Positions 25,742 through 35,013 of a DNA stretch of 36,613 bases are shown one piece after another; position 1 is the first letter of the stretch, and every line of letters starts with the position of its first letter. The notes below the pieces were generated by a model. The model was given only the letters and a program-made list of their open reading frames with translations, had not been told where the DNA came from and did no database searches. The stretch lies in the NCBI GenBank assembly GCA_964415525.1, contig CAYQAS010000037.1:1-36613 (forward strand). The letters are read 5' to 3'. The translations under genes were made by a program, and so were the position numbers. The DNA is from CAZPUI01 sp964415525. GTDB lineage: Bacteria; Acidobacteriota; Holophagae; Holophagales; Holophagaceae.

Positions 25742-28165
25742 CTACTCCGAACGCAACGCCACTGCGGGCTGGACCCGCGCGGCGCGCAGGGCGGGCAGGA
25801 GGGCGGCAAGGAGGGTGAGCACCAGCACGAGGACGCCCACCACCAGCAGGGTGAAGGGATCCAGGGCGGCCACGCCGAAGAGCAGGCCGCTGAGGAGGCG
25901 CCCGCTGAGCAGGCTGACCGCGACCCCAAGGCCCAGGCCGATGAGGGTGAGGTTCAGGGCCTGGCCGAGCACGAGCCGCAGGAGGTCCTGCTTTCCGGCG
26001 CCGAGGGCGACGCGGATGCCCAGTTCCCGCTCCCGCTGGGTGACGCTGTGGTTCATGACGCCGTAGACGCCGACACCCGTGAGCACCAGGGCAAGCACCG
26101 CGAAGAGCCCCACGAGTCCGAGGGTCACGGTGCGATCGGAGCGGCCATCCTCCATGGCGGTGGCCATGGTACGGATCTTGGTGAGCGGCAGGGTGGAATC
26201 CAGGGCCAGCACCGCCTCCCGGATGCCCGGCACGAGGGTGGTGGGGTTGCCGGTGCCCCGGAGCACCACGCCCATGCCCCGGGCGAGGTTGTGGGAGTCC
26301 TGGGCCAGGGGGTGATAGAACTCCAGGCCGGGCTCTTCTTCGAGGCTGGTCTGGCGCACATCCCCCACGACGCCCGCCACAGTCCACCAGGTCGCCTCCT
26401 CGCCGTCCAGGGGTACCCCCAGGCAGAGCTGGCGGCCCAGGGGGTTCTCGTTCGGCCACAGTTTGCGGGCCATGGATTGATTGATGAAGACGACGGGTTC
26501 GCCCGCGCCGTCATCCGTGGACGCCACATCGCGCCCCTGCACCACGGGGATGCCCAGGGTCTTGAAATAACCGGGCCCCACGAGCCGGAAATGGGCGATC
26601 ACGACATCCCCCAGCCGGGGCAGGGCGCGTCCTCGCACGTGGTAAGTGAAGCGGGCGCCGGAGCCCGTGAGGGGCGGCACGTTGCTGGTGGTCACGGCCT
26701 CCACCCCGGGCTGGGCCCGCAGGCGGTCCAGCAGGGCCGCCTGGAAGGTCGCGCGGGCCTGGGGATCCGGATAGGCCTTCATGGGCAGCGGCAGTTGCAG
26801 GGTCAGGAGCCGCTCCGTGCGGAAGCCCGGTTCCACCTGGAGCAGCTGATGGAGGCTGCGCAGCAGCAGACCCGCACCGGTCATCAGGACCAGGGCCAGC
26901 CCCACCTGCACCACCACCAGAGCGCTGCGGAGCCTCATCCCGCGCAGGCTGGTGGCCTTGCCCGCCCCGCCTTCCCGCAGCACGGAGGCCACCGCCTGCT
27001 GCCCCGCCTGCCACGCGGGCAGGGCCCCGAAGGCGAGGCCCGCCAGAAGCGAAATGCCGAAGGCGAACGCGACCACCGGAAACTGCAGACCGATCTCGTC
27101 TATCCGGGGCAGGTTGGCGGGGTTCAGGGCCACGAAGACCCGGATGCCCCAAGCCGCAAGGGCGAGGCCCAGCAGGCCGCCCGCCAGCCCCAGCAGCCCG
27201 CTCTCCAGCAGCAGCGTGCGGGCGACGCGGAAGGGGGTGGCTCCCACGGCGAGACGAAGCGCGTGATCCTGGGCGCGGCCTGCGGAACGGGCGAGCTGCA
27301 GGTTCGCGAGGTTGGTGCAGGTGAGGAGCAGCACGAAGCCCACCGCCCACCCGAGCAGGCGCAGGATGGGACGGGCCTTCACCACCAGGGCCTCGGGCAT
27401 GGGCAGCACGCGGGTGGTCCAACCGGCGCAGAGTTCGGGGTAATCCGTGGCCAGCTGTCCGGCGATGGCCTGGAACTCTGCCTGGGCCTGCATCAAGGGG
27501 ACGCCGGGCCTCAAGCGGCCCATCACTTCCAGCTGCTTGTAGTGGCGGTCCGTGGCCTGGGGCTGGAGCCGGAGCGGCACCCAGTAGGCGATGTCTTTGC
27601 GGTGGTCCTCCGGCAGCACGCCCAGCACCAGGGTGGGCACGCCGTTGAGCTCCAGGGTGCGCCCCACGATGCCGGGATCGCCCCCGAAGCGGCGCTGCCA
27701 GAAGGGTCGCGAGACCAGGCACACCGGCGCAGAGCCTGTCACGTCCTCCTCCGCTCGGAAGGTCCGCCCCAGGAGCGGCTTCAGTCCCAGCACCTCGAAG
27801 TGGTTCCAAGTCACCGCCTCACCCCGGAGGCGCTCGGGATCGCCGAGCCCCGTGAGGTTGGCGGCGTGGCCCTGGCGGGCGGAGAGGGCTGAAAGGGTGT
27901 GGGATCGCTCGCGCCAATCCGCGAAATTCGGAGCGGAGGCCGGGACGTTGCGTCCCTCCACCTGAGCGCTCGTCTCATAGATGCAGAGCAGCCGCTCCGC
28001 CTCCGGGAAGGGCAGTCCCTTCATGGTCACGCCGTAGACGAGGCTGTAGACCGCGGTGGTGGCACCGATGCCCAAGGCCAGGGTGAGCAGTGCCACGAGC
28101 GTGAACCCCGGGGCGCGGCCCAGGCCTCGGAGGATCTGGCGAAGTTCCTGAATCAGGTCGTGCAT
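25742..28165 (-). CDS. ADOP-type MacB/FtsX permease (third in operon)
   Basis: 807 aa, the longest copy. Motifs: first helix FTLVALLTLALGIGATTAVYSLV, RRFGGDPGIVGRTLELNGVPTLVLGVLP, LTCTNLANLQLARSAGRAQDHALRLAVGAT, GVYGVMNHSVTQRERELGIRVALGAGKQDLLR, and the ending RVQPAVALRSE. The last ~10 residues are almost the same as in the following gene, but the periplasmic domains differ widely. The duplicated MacB_PCD-FtsX layout gives eight predicted membrane helices. No ATPase domain. It starts 61 nt after the stop of the second permease gene and is joined to the next gene by a 4-nt gap. Confidence 0.94.
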   Translation of the reverse strand: MHDLIQELRQILRGLGRAPGFTLVALLTLALGIGATTAVYSLVYGVTMKGLPFPEAERLLCIYETSAQVEGRNVPASAPNFADWRERSHTLSALSARQGHAANLTGLGDPERLRGEAVTWNHFEVLGLKPLLGRTFRAEEDVTGSAPVCLVSRPFWQRRFGGDPGIVGRTLELNGVPTLVLGVLPEDHRKDIAYWVPLRLQPQATDRHYKQLEVMGRLRPGVPLMQAQAEFQAIAGQLATDYPELCAGWTTRVLPMPEALVVKARPILRLLGWAVGFVLLLTCTNLANLQLARSAGRAQDHALRLAVGATPFRVARTLLLESGLLGLAGGLLGLALAAWGIRVFVALNPANLPRIDEIGLQFPVVAFAFGISLLAGLAFGALPAWQAGQQAVASVLREGGAGKATSLRGMRLRSALVVVQVGLALVLMTGAGLLLRSLHQLLQVEPGFRTERLLTLQLPLPMKAYPDPQARATFQAALLDRLRAQPGVEAVTTSNVPPLTGSGARFTYHVRGRALPRLGDVVIAHFRLVGPGYFKTLGIPVVQGRDVASTDDGAGEPVVFINQSMARKLWPNENPLGRQLCLGVPLDGEEATWWTVAGVVGDVRQTSLEEEPGLEFYHPLAQDSHNLARGMGVVLRGTGNPTTLVPGIREAVLALDSTLPLTKIRTMATAMEDGRSDRTVTLGLVGLFAVLALVLTGVGVYGVMNHSVTQRERELGIRVALGAGKQDLLRLVLGQALNLTLIGLGLGVAVSLLSGRLLSGLLFGVAALDPFTLLVVGVLVLVLTLLAALLPALRAARVQPAVALRSE

Positions 28166-28226
28166 GGGGATTCCGATCGAAGCAGACGGGTCAAATGTCG
28201 GCGAACAGGGCAGAAGCGAACTGGGC

Positions 28227-30539
28227 TCACTCCGAACGGAGGGCTTCCGCTGGCTGGATCCGCGCGGCTCGCACGGCGGGCAGGAGGGACGCGAGCAGGG
28301 TCATGGCACCCAGGGCCGCGGTCACGGCCACCAGGGAGGGCAGGTCCAGCACGCGCACGCCCTGGAAGCTGCTGCCCATGAGCAGGACGAGGCCGAAGGC
28401 ACCCGCCTGGCCAGCGAGGAAGCCGTAGCCCGCCTGCCGGAAGGACTCGCCGAGGGCGACCCCCAGGAGGCGGCGGCGGGTGGAACCCAGGGCCAGGCGC
28501 AGGCCGAACTCCCGGGTGCGCTGCACGGCGAGGCTGCGGGCGGTGGCGTGCAGGCCGAGGCCCGCCAGGAGGGCCGCGAGAACGCCGCCCATCAACAGCA
28601 TCGACTGCTGGGAACGGGGCCCCTCCAGCGCTTCATCCACCAGTTCCCGCAGGGAGACGACCCGATGGACGTCCAGTCCGGGATGAAGGTCCTTGAGGGC
28701 CTTCTGCAGGGCAGGTCCCACCGCGGCGGCATCGCCATCCACCCGCACCAACAGGGCGCCATGGACCGTATTGAAGACCGCCGCGTACGACGTGAAGACC
28801 TGATCCACCGGGGCCCGGTCCAGGCCGTTGTGGCGGTGATCCGCCACCACACCGACGACGCTCAGCCAGGGCGCCTGCTCGAAACCAAGACGGAGGCGCT
28901 GGCCGAGGGCGCTACGGCCGGGCCAGTAGCGCCGGGCCGCGCTCTCGCTCACGAGGCACTCACCCACCCCGATGCCCTCGAAGGTGCGGCCCGCCTTCAG
29001 GGCGATCTGCAGGGTGTTGAAATACGTGTCGCTCACCTGCTGGGAGGAGGCCTGCCCATGGGGCAAGGCGCCCTGGTCGGCCCAGATGGGTGCCTCGTCC
29101 GAGCGGTGGTAGAGGGGCATCTCCGAGGCCAGGGCCGCCCCGCGCACCCCAGGCACCGCCAGCAGGCTCTGCTGGAGCGCGCGGACGTCCAGGGCTGCGC
29201 CCTTCCGGGTGGAGATCTCGAGGCCCACGAGGCCGTCGGGCCGCAGTCCCATGTCCAGGTGCTGCATCCGCCGCAGGGCCTGCCCAGCGAGGCCCGCCCC
29301 GGAGAGCAGCAGCGTCGTGAGCCCCACCTGGGCCACCACCAGCGCTTTGCGCCAGCGCAGGCGACCGCCGCCGAGGGTGCCGCTTGCGCCTTGGTTAAGG
29401 AGGGTCCGCAGGTCGGTGCGGGAGCCTAGCCAAGCCGGAGCCAGACCGGAAACGAGGGCCGCCAGAAGGGCGAGGAGGAGCACCGTGGTTAGCAGCGCGC
29501 TGTCCAGCTTGAGGGCTCCGTTCATCTCCTTCCGCATCAGGAGCCAGAGGCCCACGGTACCGAGACACGCGCCACCCAGGCTCAGCAACAATGACTCCAC
29601 TCCCAGCACCCGCAACAGCTCGGAGCGGGTCGCCCCCAAAGCCGACCGCAGAGCCGCCTCCCGGGCCCGCTCCGCCAGCCGCGCCAGGTGCATCCCGGCC
29701 ACGTTGGCGCAGACGAGCAGCAGCAGGAAGAGGCTCAGGAGGCCGAGGATCTGCAAGCTTTCTAGCGTCTGCCTTCGGGCCTCACCGGCGATGGTCTCGG
29801 CATCCAGACGCCAGCCCTCACTCCGCTGGGCCGCGGTGGCCACCGCGGGACCGAGGTGGGACAGCTCCATGCGGGCCGCATTCAGGGTCTTTCCGGGGGC
29901 CAGCCGCGCCAGCACCCAGCAGCTGGTCACTTCCCGCTCCGTGGCCTCTCCGCCTCGGAAGATCAGCGGCAGGAAGACTTCCTTGTCCGCGAGCATCCAC
30001 GGCAGCCGCACCTGGGGCCCCAACACGCCAGTCACCTTCCGGGCGCGGTTGCCGATCCACAGGCTGCGCCCGACGATGCCGGGGTCCTGACCGTAGCGCC
30101 GCACCCAGGTGCCGTGGCTGAGCACGACGCCATCGGGGTCCGCCAGATCGCGCCCCAGGGCGAAGGGCACGCCGAGTCCCGCCAGACCATCCCCCGTCAC
30201 CAGCCCCACGCCGATGCGCTCGGGCTCGCCCTCCCCCTGGAGCAGGGCCTGGGAGTCCCGCACCGCCACCCAGGCATCCAGCGCCTTGGCCTGCAGCTGC
30301 AATTCGCGGAACTGGATACCCGCCAGCGGCCTCCAGTTCATGCCTTCCCGCGGACCGCCGGGCCGGATGTAGACCACGCGATCCGGCTGCTGAAAGGTCA
30401 GGCTCCGGTCCAGTCCGGCGCGGACCGCGGAGACGAGGTAGACGTTCACGCCGATGCCCACCGCCAGCACGAGCAGGGCCGTGAGGGTGAAGAACGGGGT
30501 GCGAAGCAGGCGACGGAGGGCGAGACGGAATTCAGACAT
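28227..30539 (-). CDS. ADOP-type MacB/FtsX permease (second in operon)
   Basis: 770 aa from the ATG at 30539 (MSEFRLALRRLLRTPFF), chosen because family similarity begins here; an upstream ATG at 30602 would run into the ATPase gene. The first helix is FTLTALLVLAVGIGVNVYLV. The periplasmic region has RYGQDPGIVGRSLWIGN in place of the usual FGGDP. The inner coupling motif is LVCANVAGMHLARLAERAREAALRSALGATR. The C-terminal one is LAVQRTREFGLRLALGSTRRRLLG, where the usual GIYGV reads LGLHA. It ends RIQPAEALRSE. It lies 34 nt after the ATPase gene. No ATPase domain. Confidence 0.93.
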   Translation of the reverse strand: MSEFRLALRRLLRTPFFTLTALLVLAVGIGVNVYLVSAVRAGLDRSLTFQQPDRVVYIRPGGPREGMNWRPLAGIQFRELQLQAKALDAWVAVRDSQALLQGEGEPERIGVGLVTGDGLAGLGVPFALGRDLADPDGVVLSHGTWVRRYGQDPGIVGRSLWIGNRARKVTGVLGPQVRLPWMLADKEVFLPLIFRGGEATEREVTSCWVLARLAPGKTLNAARMELSHLGPAVATAAQRSEGWRLDAETIAGEARRQTLESLQILGLLSLFLLLLVCANVAGMHLARLAERAREAALRSALGATRSELLRVLGVESLLLSLGGACLGTVGLWLLMRKEMNGALKLDSALLTTVLLLALLAALVSGLAPAWLGSRTDLRTLLNQGASGTLGGGRLRWRKALVVAQVGLTTLLLSGAGLAGQALRRMQHLDMGLRPDGLVGLEISTRKGAALDVRALQQSLLAVPGVRGAALASEMPLYHRSDEAPIWADQGALPHGQASSQQVSDTYFNTLQIALKAGRTFEGIGVGECLVSESAARRYWPGRSALGQRLRLGFEQAPWLSVVGVVADHRHNGLDRAPVDQVFTSYAAVFNTVHGALLVRVDGDAAAVGPALQKALKDLHPGLDVHRVVSLRELVDEALEGPRSQQSMLLMGGVLAALLAGLGLHATARSLAVQRTREFGLRLALGSTRRRLLGVALGESFRQAGYGFLAGQAGAFGLVLLMGSSFQGVRVLDLPSLVAVTAALGAMTLLASLLPAVRAARIQPAEALRSE

Positions 30540-30573
30540 GCCTGGACCTTGGAGCGAGGAATCAGGAGCGGGC

Positions 30574-31290
30574 TCAGGCGCGGGCGAGCACCGGATGGCC
30601 ATCGGGACGCACGGCGCTCACCTCCTCCACGACCTTGCCGTCGAAGAGGTGGATGGTGCGTTCGGCGTAGCCCGCAAATCGCGTGTCGTGGGTGACCATG
30701 CAGATGGTGGCGCCGCGGCGGTGCAGGTCTTTCAGCAGGTCCATGACGGCCTCGCCATTGGTGCTGTCCAGATTGCCCGTGGGCTCGTCCGCCAGCAGGA
30801 TCGAGGGCCGTCCCGCCAGGGCCCGGGCCACGGCCACGCGCTGCTGCTGGCCGCCGGAGAGCTGGCTGGGCAGGTGCTTCGCGCGGTGGCTCATGCCGAC
30901 CTCTTCCAGCACTTCCAGCACCCGGGTGCGCCGCTCGCCGCCGGGCAGGCCGCGGTAGACCAGGGGCAGTTCCACGTTCTCGAACACCGTGAGATCGCCG
31001 ATCAGGTTGAAGCTCTGGAAGATGAAGCCGATCTCGCGGTTCCGGATGCGGGCCCGCTCCGCCAGTTTGAGGTTCGCCACCGCGTGTCCATTCAGCGTGT
31101 AGCTGCCGCCGGTGGGCGTATCCAGCAGGCCCAGGATGGAGAGCAGGGTGGACTTGCCGCAGCCGGAAGGCCCGGCGATGGAGAGGAACTCGCCTTCTGC
31201 GATCTTCAGATGCACGTCCGCCAGGGCGTGGGTCTCCACCTCATCCGTGAGGAAGACCTTGGAGATGCTGTCGAGGGTGATGAGAGACAT
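30574..31290 (-). CDS. ABC transporter ATPase, MacB/LolD type
   Basis: 238 aa from the ATG at 31290, set by GGAG 6 nt upstream; the longer open frame reads into the permease gene. All catalytic motifs are intact: Walker A GPSGCGKST (40-48), Q-loop Gln92 in FQSFNLIGDLTVFENVELPL, signature LSGGQQQR (144-151), Walker B ILLADEP (164-170) and switch His201 in VTHD. The FQSFNLI...ENVELPL stretch is typical of ATPases that drive MacB/LolCE/FtsX-type permeases by mechanotransmission rather than substrate passage through the membrane. It is the only ATPase in the operon and probably serves all six permeases. A short Val/Pro-rich tail (about 222-238) is extra to the core. Confidence 0.96.
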   Translation of the reverse strand: MSLITLDSISKVFLTDEVETHALADVHLKIAEGEFLSIAGPSGCGKSTLLSILGLLDTPTGGSYTLNGHAVANLKLAERARIRNREIGFIFQSFNLIGDLTVFENVELPLVYRGLPGGERRTRVLEVLEEVGMSHRAKHLPSQLSGGQQQRVAVARALAGRPSILLADEPTGNLDSTNGEAVMDLLKDLHRRGATICMVTHDTRFAGYAERTIHLFDGKVVEEVSAVRPDGHPVLARA

Positions 31291-31334
31291 GGGTGACTCC
31301 GTGAAATGGGGCCGTAGATGGAGGGGAATGAAGG

Positions 31335-33743
31335 CTACTCCGCCCGAAGGGCCTGACTGGGCTGGATGCGTGCGGTGCGAAGGGCCGGAAGCAGGGCTGC
31401 ACAGAGGGCTGCAGAGGCCAACAGGACGACGACCAGAAGCAGGGTGATGGGGTCCAGAGGGGACAGGCCTTCCAGAAAACTGCCCAGGACCCGCCCCAGC
31501 CCCAATCCCGCGAGAAGACCCAGAGCCAATCCCCAGAGAACGGTGCGCAGGCTCTCTCCCAGCACCTGGAGGAGGATCGCCCGAAGGGTTCCTCCCAGCG
31601 CCATCCGGATGCCGATTTCCCGGATGCGGAGCTCCACCATGAGGCTCATGACGCCGTAGATGCCCACCCCTGCCAGCACCAGGGCCACAAGGCTGAAACC
31701 TGCGGCGAGGCGGATGGCAAAGCGCACGCCCCCCACACTCTGTTCCCGCACCTGGGCGCCCGTCAGCACCCGGGCCAGGGGAAGGGTGGGATCCAGCTCC
31801 CGCAGGGCCGCTCGGAGCCCTGGGATCAGGGCATCTGGCCTGCCCTCTGTCCGCAGGGCCACCGAGGCGGACGCAAAGGATCCCGCCTGGGAGAGCGGAC
31901 TGTAGATCTCCGGTGCCGTTGGCTCGCCCGGCTCGGATTGCTGCCGGATCGATGCGGTGATTCCGACGACGGTGAGCCAAGGACCTGCCGGGCCTTCCAG
32001 GGAGACCCGTCGGCCCAGGGGATCCTGGCCCGGCCAGGCGCGCGCGGCCAACACATCGCTCACGAGGCAAACTCCCGGCCCGTCCTGGGAGGCGAGGGGT
32101 CGCCCTTTCAGCAGTGGCACACCCATGGCCCGGAGCATGTCGGGCGTGACGCGGTGATCCACGGCGACGGGCTCCCTCCCGACCTCGGGAACCTCCCCCT
32201 CGACGGTGTAGGAGCTGCTGCCACTCCCGATGCCGGGAAGCCCCAAGCCGAGGGCGGCATGGGTGACCCCAGGCAAGGTGGACAGGCGGGCCTCCAGCGT
32301 CCGGGCGAAAGTCTGGGTCGCATCAGGACTGGCGTAGGCGGGTCCCGCCAAACGGAACTGGGCGGTGAGAAGCCCTTCAGTCTGATAGCCCGCCCGACCC
32401 TCAAAATTCCGCTCCAGGCCGCGCAGCAGGAGCCCAGCGGTAAGCAGCAGGGCTGCGGCCAGGGCCACTTCCCCACCCACCAGCAGGCGACGCAGGCGGT
32501 GGTGGGGCTTCCCGGATGATCCTCGGGCTCCCTCCTTGAGGGCGGCGAAGGGCAGGCTCCGGGAGACCTTCCAGGCAGGCAGTGCGGCGAACACGAAGAT
32601 GGAAAGAAAGGACAGCGCTGCGGTAAAGGCCAGGGCCCGTCCATCCATGGGCAGGTCGAGGGCCCCCACGAGGTCCGAAGGCAGGATCCGGGGGAAGCCC
32701 TCCATGAAACCCCAACCCAGCACCAAGGCCGCCAGAAAACCACCGGAAGCCAAGACCAGCCCTTCCGCCAGCATGTCCCGCACGAGGTGACACGGCGAGG
32801 CCCCAAGAGCCACTCGGGTGGCCAGTTCCCGCTGCCGGGCAAGGCCCCGGGCGAGCATGAGGCTGGCGACGTTCACACAGGCGATAAGCAGCACCACCAG
32901 GGTCACGCCCAGAATGAGCAGGAGTTGCGGCGCCATGATGGCGGAAACCTGGGCCTGAAAACCCAATACATGCCCCGTGCGGCCCTTCAGCGCCTCGGGA
33001 TGAGCACGAACGACTGCCCCAAGAATCCGCTTCACGTCCTGCTCCGCACTGGCCTCCGTGGCGCCGGGGCGGAGACGCCCCACGGCCCAGTAGCTGTGCC
33101 AATCCCAGTGGCTGCGAACCTCGTCGTTGTGGACCGCCGGGAGATAGACCTCCGCGGCATCGATGGGCGTGGTGGGGGGCAAGCGAAAGTCGCGGCCAGC
33201 CACACCCCGCACCACGGCCGGGGCACCGTTCAAGGTCAACATCCGGCCCACGATGCCGGGATCCCCCCCGAAGAGGCGCTGCCAACAGGCATGAGAGAGC
33301 ACCACCCCACGATCCGAACCGGGACGATCATCCTCCGCAAGAAAGCCCTGCCCCAAGACAGGCGACACGCCTAGCACCTCGAAGAACGACCGAGAGACTT
33401 CCGCTCCCCGGAGCTGCACCGGCTCCCCGGCCCCCGCCAGATTGACCGTGCGGGGGCGCAGGAGAGTCAGGCCCTCGAAGGAAGTGCATTCACGCGCGAA
33501 GGTCTCCGCCAGGGGCACGGATGGGGGCTGCCGTCGGCCCTGATCTGTGACCTCCCAGAGGCAGACCAGCCGTTCCGGAGCCCGGAAGGGGAAGGCGTTC
33601 AGCAGGAGGCGGTCCAGCAGGGAAAAGGCGGCGGTGTTCGCACCAATCCCCAAGGCCAGGGTGAGGACCGCAGCCACGGAAAAAGTCCGACTGGCCAGGA
33701 GCCCCCGAAAGGCCTGCTGGAGCGTGCAGAGGAGGTTGAACAT
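31335..33743 (-). CDS. ADOP-type MacB/FtsX permease (first in operon)
   Basis: 802 aa, encoded between the adaptor and the ATPase genes. Motifs: first helix FSVAAVLTLALGIGANTAAFSLL (about 21-43), RLFGGDPGIVGRMLTLNG, LIACVNVASLMLARGLARQRELATRVALGAS, GIYGVMSLMVELRIREIGIRMALGGTLRAILLQVLGES, and the ending RIQPSQALRAE. The duplicated MacB_PCD-FtsX layout predicts eight membrane helices with two large periplasmic domains. Its position suggests it is the original partner of the MacA-like protein and the ATPase, with the others added later. The start is 15 nt after the adaptor stop, and its own stop is 44 nt before the ATPase start. Confidence 0.95.
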   Translation of the reverse strand: MFNLLCTLQQAFRGLLASRTFSVAAVLTLALGIGANTAAFSLLDRLLLNAFPFRAPERLVCLWEVTDQGRRQPPSVPLAETFARECTSFEGLTLLRPRTVNLAGAGEPVQLRGAEVSRSFFEVLGVSPVLGQGFLAEDDRPGSDRGVVLSHACWQRLFGGDPGIVGRMLTLNGAPAVVRGVAGRDFRLPPTTPIDAAEVYLPAVHNDEVRSHWDWHSYWAVGRLRPGATEASAEQDVKRILGAVVRAHPEALKGRTGHVLGFQAQVSAIMAPQLLLILGVTLVVLLIACVNVASLMLARGLARQRELATRVALGASPCHLVRDMLAEGLVLASGGFLAALVLGWGFMEGFPRILPSDLVGALDLPMDGRALAFTAALSFLSIFVFAALPAWKVSRSLPFAALKEGARGSSGKPHHRLRRLLVGGEVALAAALLLTAGLLLRGLERNFEGRAGYQTEGLLTAQFRLAGPAYASPDATQTFARTLEARLSTLPGVTHAALGLGLPGIGSGSSSYTVEGEVPEVGREPVAVDHRVTPDMLRAMGVPLLKGRPLASQDGPGVCLVSDVLAARAWPGQDPLGRRVSLEGPAGPWLTVVGITASIRQQSEPGEPTAPEIYSPLSQAGSFASASVALRTEGRPDALIPGLRAALRELDPTLPLARVLTGAQVREQSVGGVRFAIRLAAGFSLVALVLAGVGIYGVMSLMVELRIREIGIRMALGGTLRAILLQVLGESLRTVLWGLALGLLAGLGLGRVLGSFLEGLSPLDPITLLLVVVLLASAALCAALLPALRTARIQPSQALRAE

Positions 33744-33758
33744 GAGGGCTCCCGGAGC

Positions 33759-34967
33759 CTACTTCAGGCGGATGCGGTCGACGGCGTCGTACTGGCTGGT
33801 GTCGCTGAGGATCACCTGGTCGCCTTCCTTGAGGCCCTCCAGGAGTTCCACGGTGCTGACGGAGGCGCGACCGAGCTTGGCCTTGATGCGGGTGGCCTCC
33901 TTGCCGTCCGGCCCGACCTTGAAGAGGCTCAGGGTGCCGAAGGACTGGGCCTGGACGGGACGGCCAACGAAGAGGGCGTTGGTGGCGCGGTCCAGCTCGA
34001 TGACGCCCTCGACGCTGAGGTCGGGGCGGACGCCCTTGGGCATCTCGCCCTCCAGGCTCGCATCCACGGTCACAGTGCCGTTCTGCACGCTGGGATCGAT
34101 GCGGATCACCCGCCCTTCCACGATGCCGTTCCGGGTATCGATAGACACCCGCTGTCCGATCTGGATGTCCTTGGCCTGGGTCTCGCTCACCTTGAGCTCG
34201 GCTTTGAGGGGCAGCAGCTTGGCCACCTTGGCGAGGGTCGCACCGGGAGCGAGCTGCTGGCCCACCTGCAGGGGCACCAGCTGCAGCATGCCCGCCATGC
34301 CCGAACGCAGCTGCAGGGAGGCCACCTGAGCCTGCTTGAGCTGGTGCTGAGCCTTCGCCTGCTCCAGCGCGGCGCGGGCGGGTCCACCTTCCTTATAGAA
34401 GGCGAGTCGGGCCTCTTCGGTGGCGAGGCGCGCGGCGCGCTCCTCATAGACAGAGCGGGCGCGCAGCAGATCACTCTCGGACTGGAGCCCCTCGGACTTC
34501 AAGCGCTGGTAGGCCGTCAGGGTGGCCTCCGCCTCCTTGGCCCCGGCTCGGGCGGCGGCCACGGTGCCCTTCTGGCTCAAGGCCGCCAAGTCGTAGTCCG
34601 CCTGGGCGCGGCGGTAGTTCCACAGCGCATCCTGGGCCGACTGCGTGAGCTCAGGGCTGGACAGTTCAGCGATGACGCTGTCCTCCTTCACTGCGGTGCC
34701 AGGGTAGAGCAGGATGCGCTCGACCTTGCAGGACACCTGGGCCGTCAGGATGCGCACGTCCACCGGCAGGAGCGTGCCTGTGCCCCGGACCTGGAAGACC
34801 ATGGGGCCCCGCTTGACGATGTCGAGCAGCAGGTTCTGGCGCTCCACCTCCGGCGCCGCGGGCTTGAGCCGCGCGAGGCCGACGGAGGCCAGGATGAGCA
34901 ACACGCCGCCCAACCCAAAGAACAGGAGGCGTCGGCGGTTCGGCTTGACGGTGCGTTGAATGTCCAT
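33759..34967 (-). CDS. MacA/HlyD-like periplasmic adaptor (membrane fusion protein)
   Basis: 402 aa from the ATG at 34967 (MDIQRTVKPNRRR). An in-frame upstream ATG at 35012 would start before the predicted sigma54 transcript. One N-terminal membrane anchor (about 13-33) follows a basic cytoplasmic tip. Next come a lipoyl/barrel-sandwich half (about 55-100, with GTGTLLPVDVRIL and ILLYPGTAVKEDSVIAEL), a long alpha-helical hairpin rich in Ala/Glu/Gln (about 105-215), the second lipoyl half (LVPLQVGQQLAPGATLAKV), a beta-barrel and a C-terminal domain (EGLKEGDQVILSD). It should bridge inner-membrane permeases to an outer-membrane channel; no TolC-like gene is in the window. It is the first gene of the operon, directly behind the sigma54 promoter. 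Confidence 0.94.
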   Translation of the reverse strand: MDIQRTVKPNRRRLLFFGLGGVLLILASVGLARLKPAAPEVERQNLLLDIVKRGPMVFQVRGTGTLLPVDVRILTAQVSCKVERILLYPGTAVKEDSVIAELSSPELTQSAQDALWNYRRAQADYDLAALSQKGTVAAARAGAKEAEATLTAYQRLKSEGLQSESDLLRARSVYEERAARLATEEARLAFYKEGGPARAALEQAKAQHQLKQAQVASLQLRSGMAGMLQLVPLQVGQQLAPGATLAKVAKLLPLKAELKVSETQAKDIQIGQRVSIDTRNGIVEGRVIRIDPSVQNGTVTVDASLEGEMPKGVRPDLSVEGVIELDRATNALFVGRPVQAQSFGTLSLFKVGPDGKEATRIKAKLGRASVSTVELLEGLKEGDQVILSDTSQYDAVDRIRLK

Positions 34968-34988
34968 GAGTTCACCCAAGCCCCAAGA

Positions 34989-35004
34989 AGCCAGGATCAT
35001 GCCA
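34989..35004 (-). promoter_or_regulatory. Sigma54 (-24/-12) promoter of the transporter operon
   Basis: On the minus strand TGGCATGATCCTGGCT fits the RpoN consensus TGGCACGNNNNTTGCW: the GG and GC dinucleotides are both present at the exact 10-nt gap, and only two informative positions differ. It predicts transcription from about 34978, 11 nt before the adaptor ATG. An AT-rich tract (35006-35040, about 30% G+C) lies just upstream and could bend toward the activator sites. Confidence 0.7.
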
Positions 35005-35013
35005 CGAGTCAAA

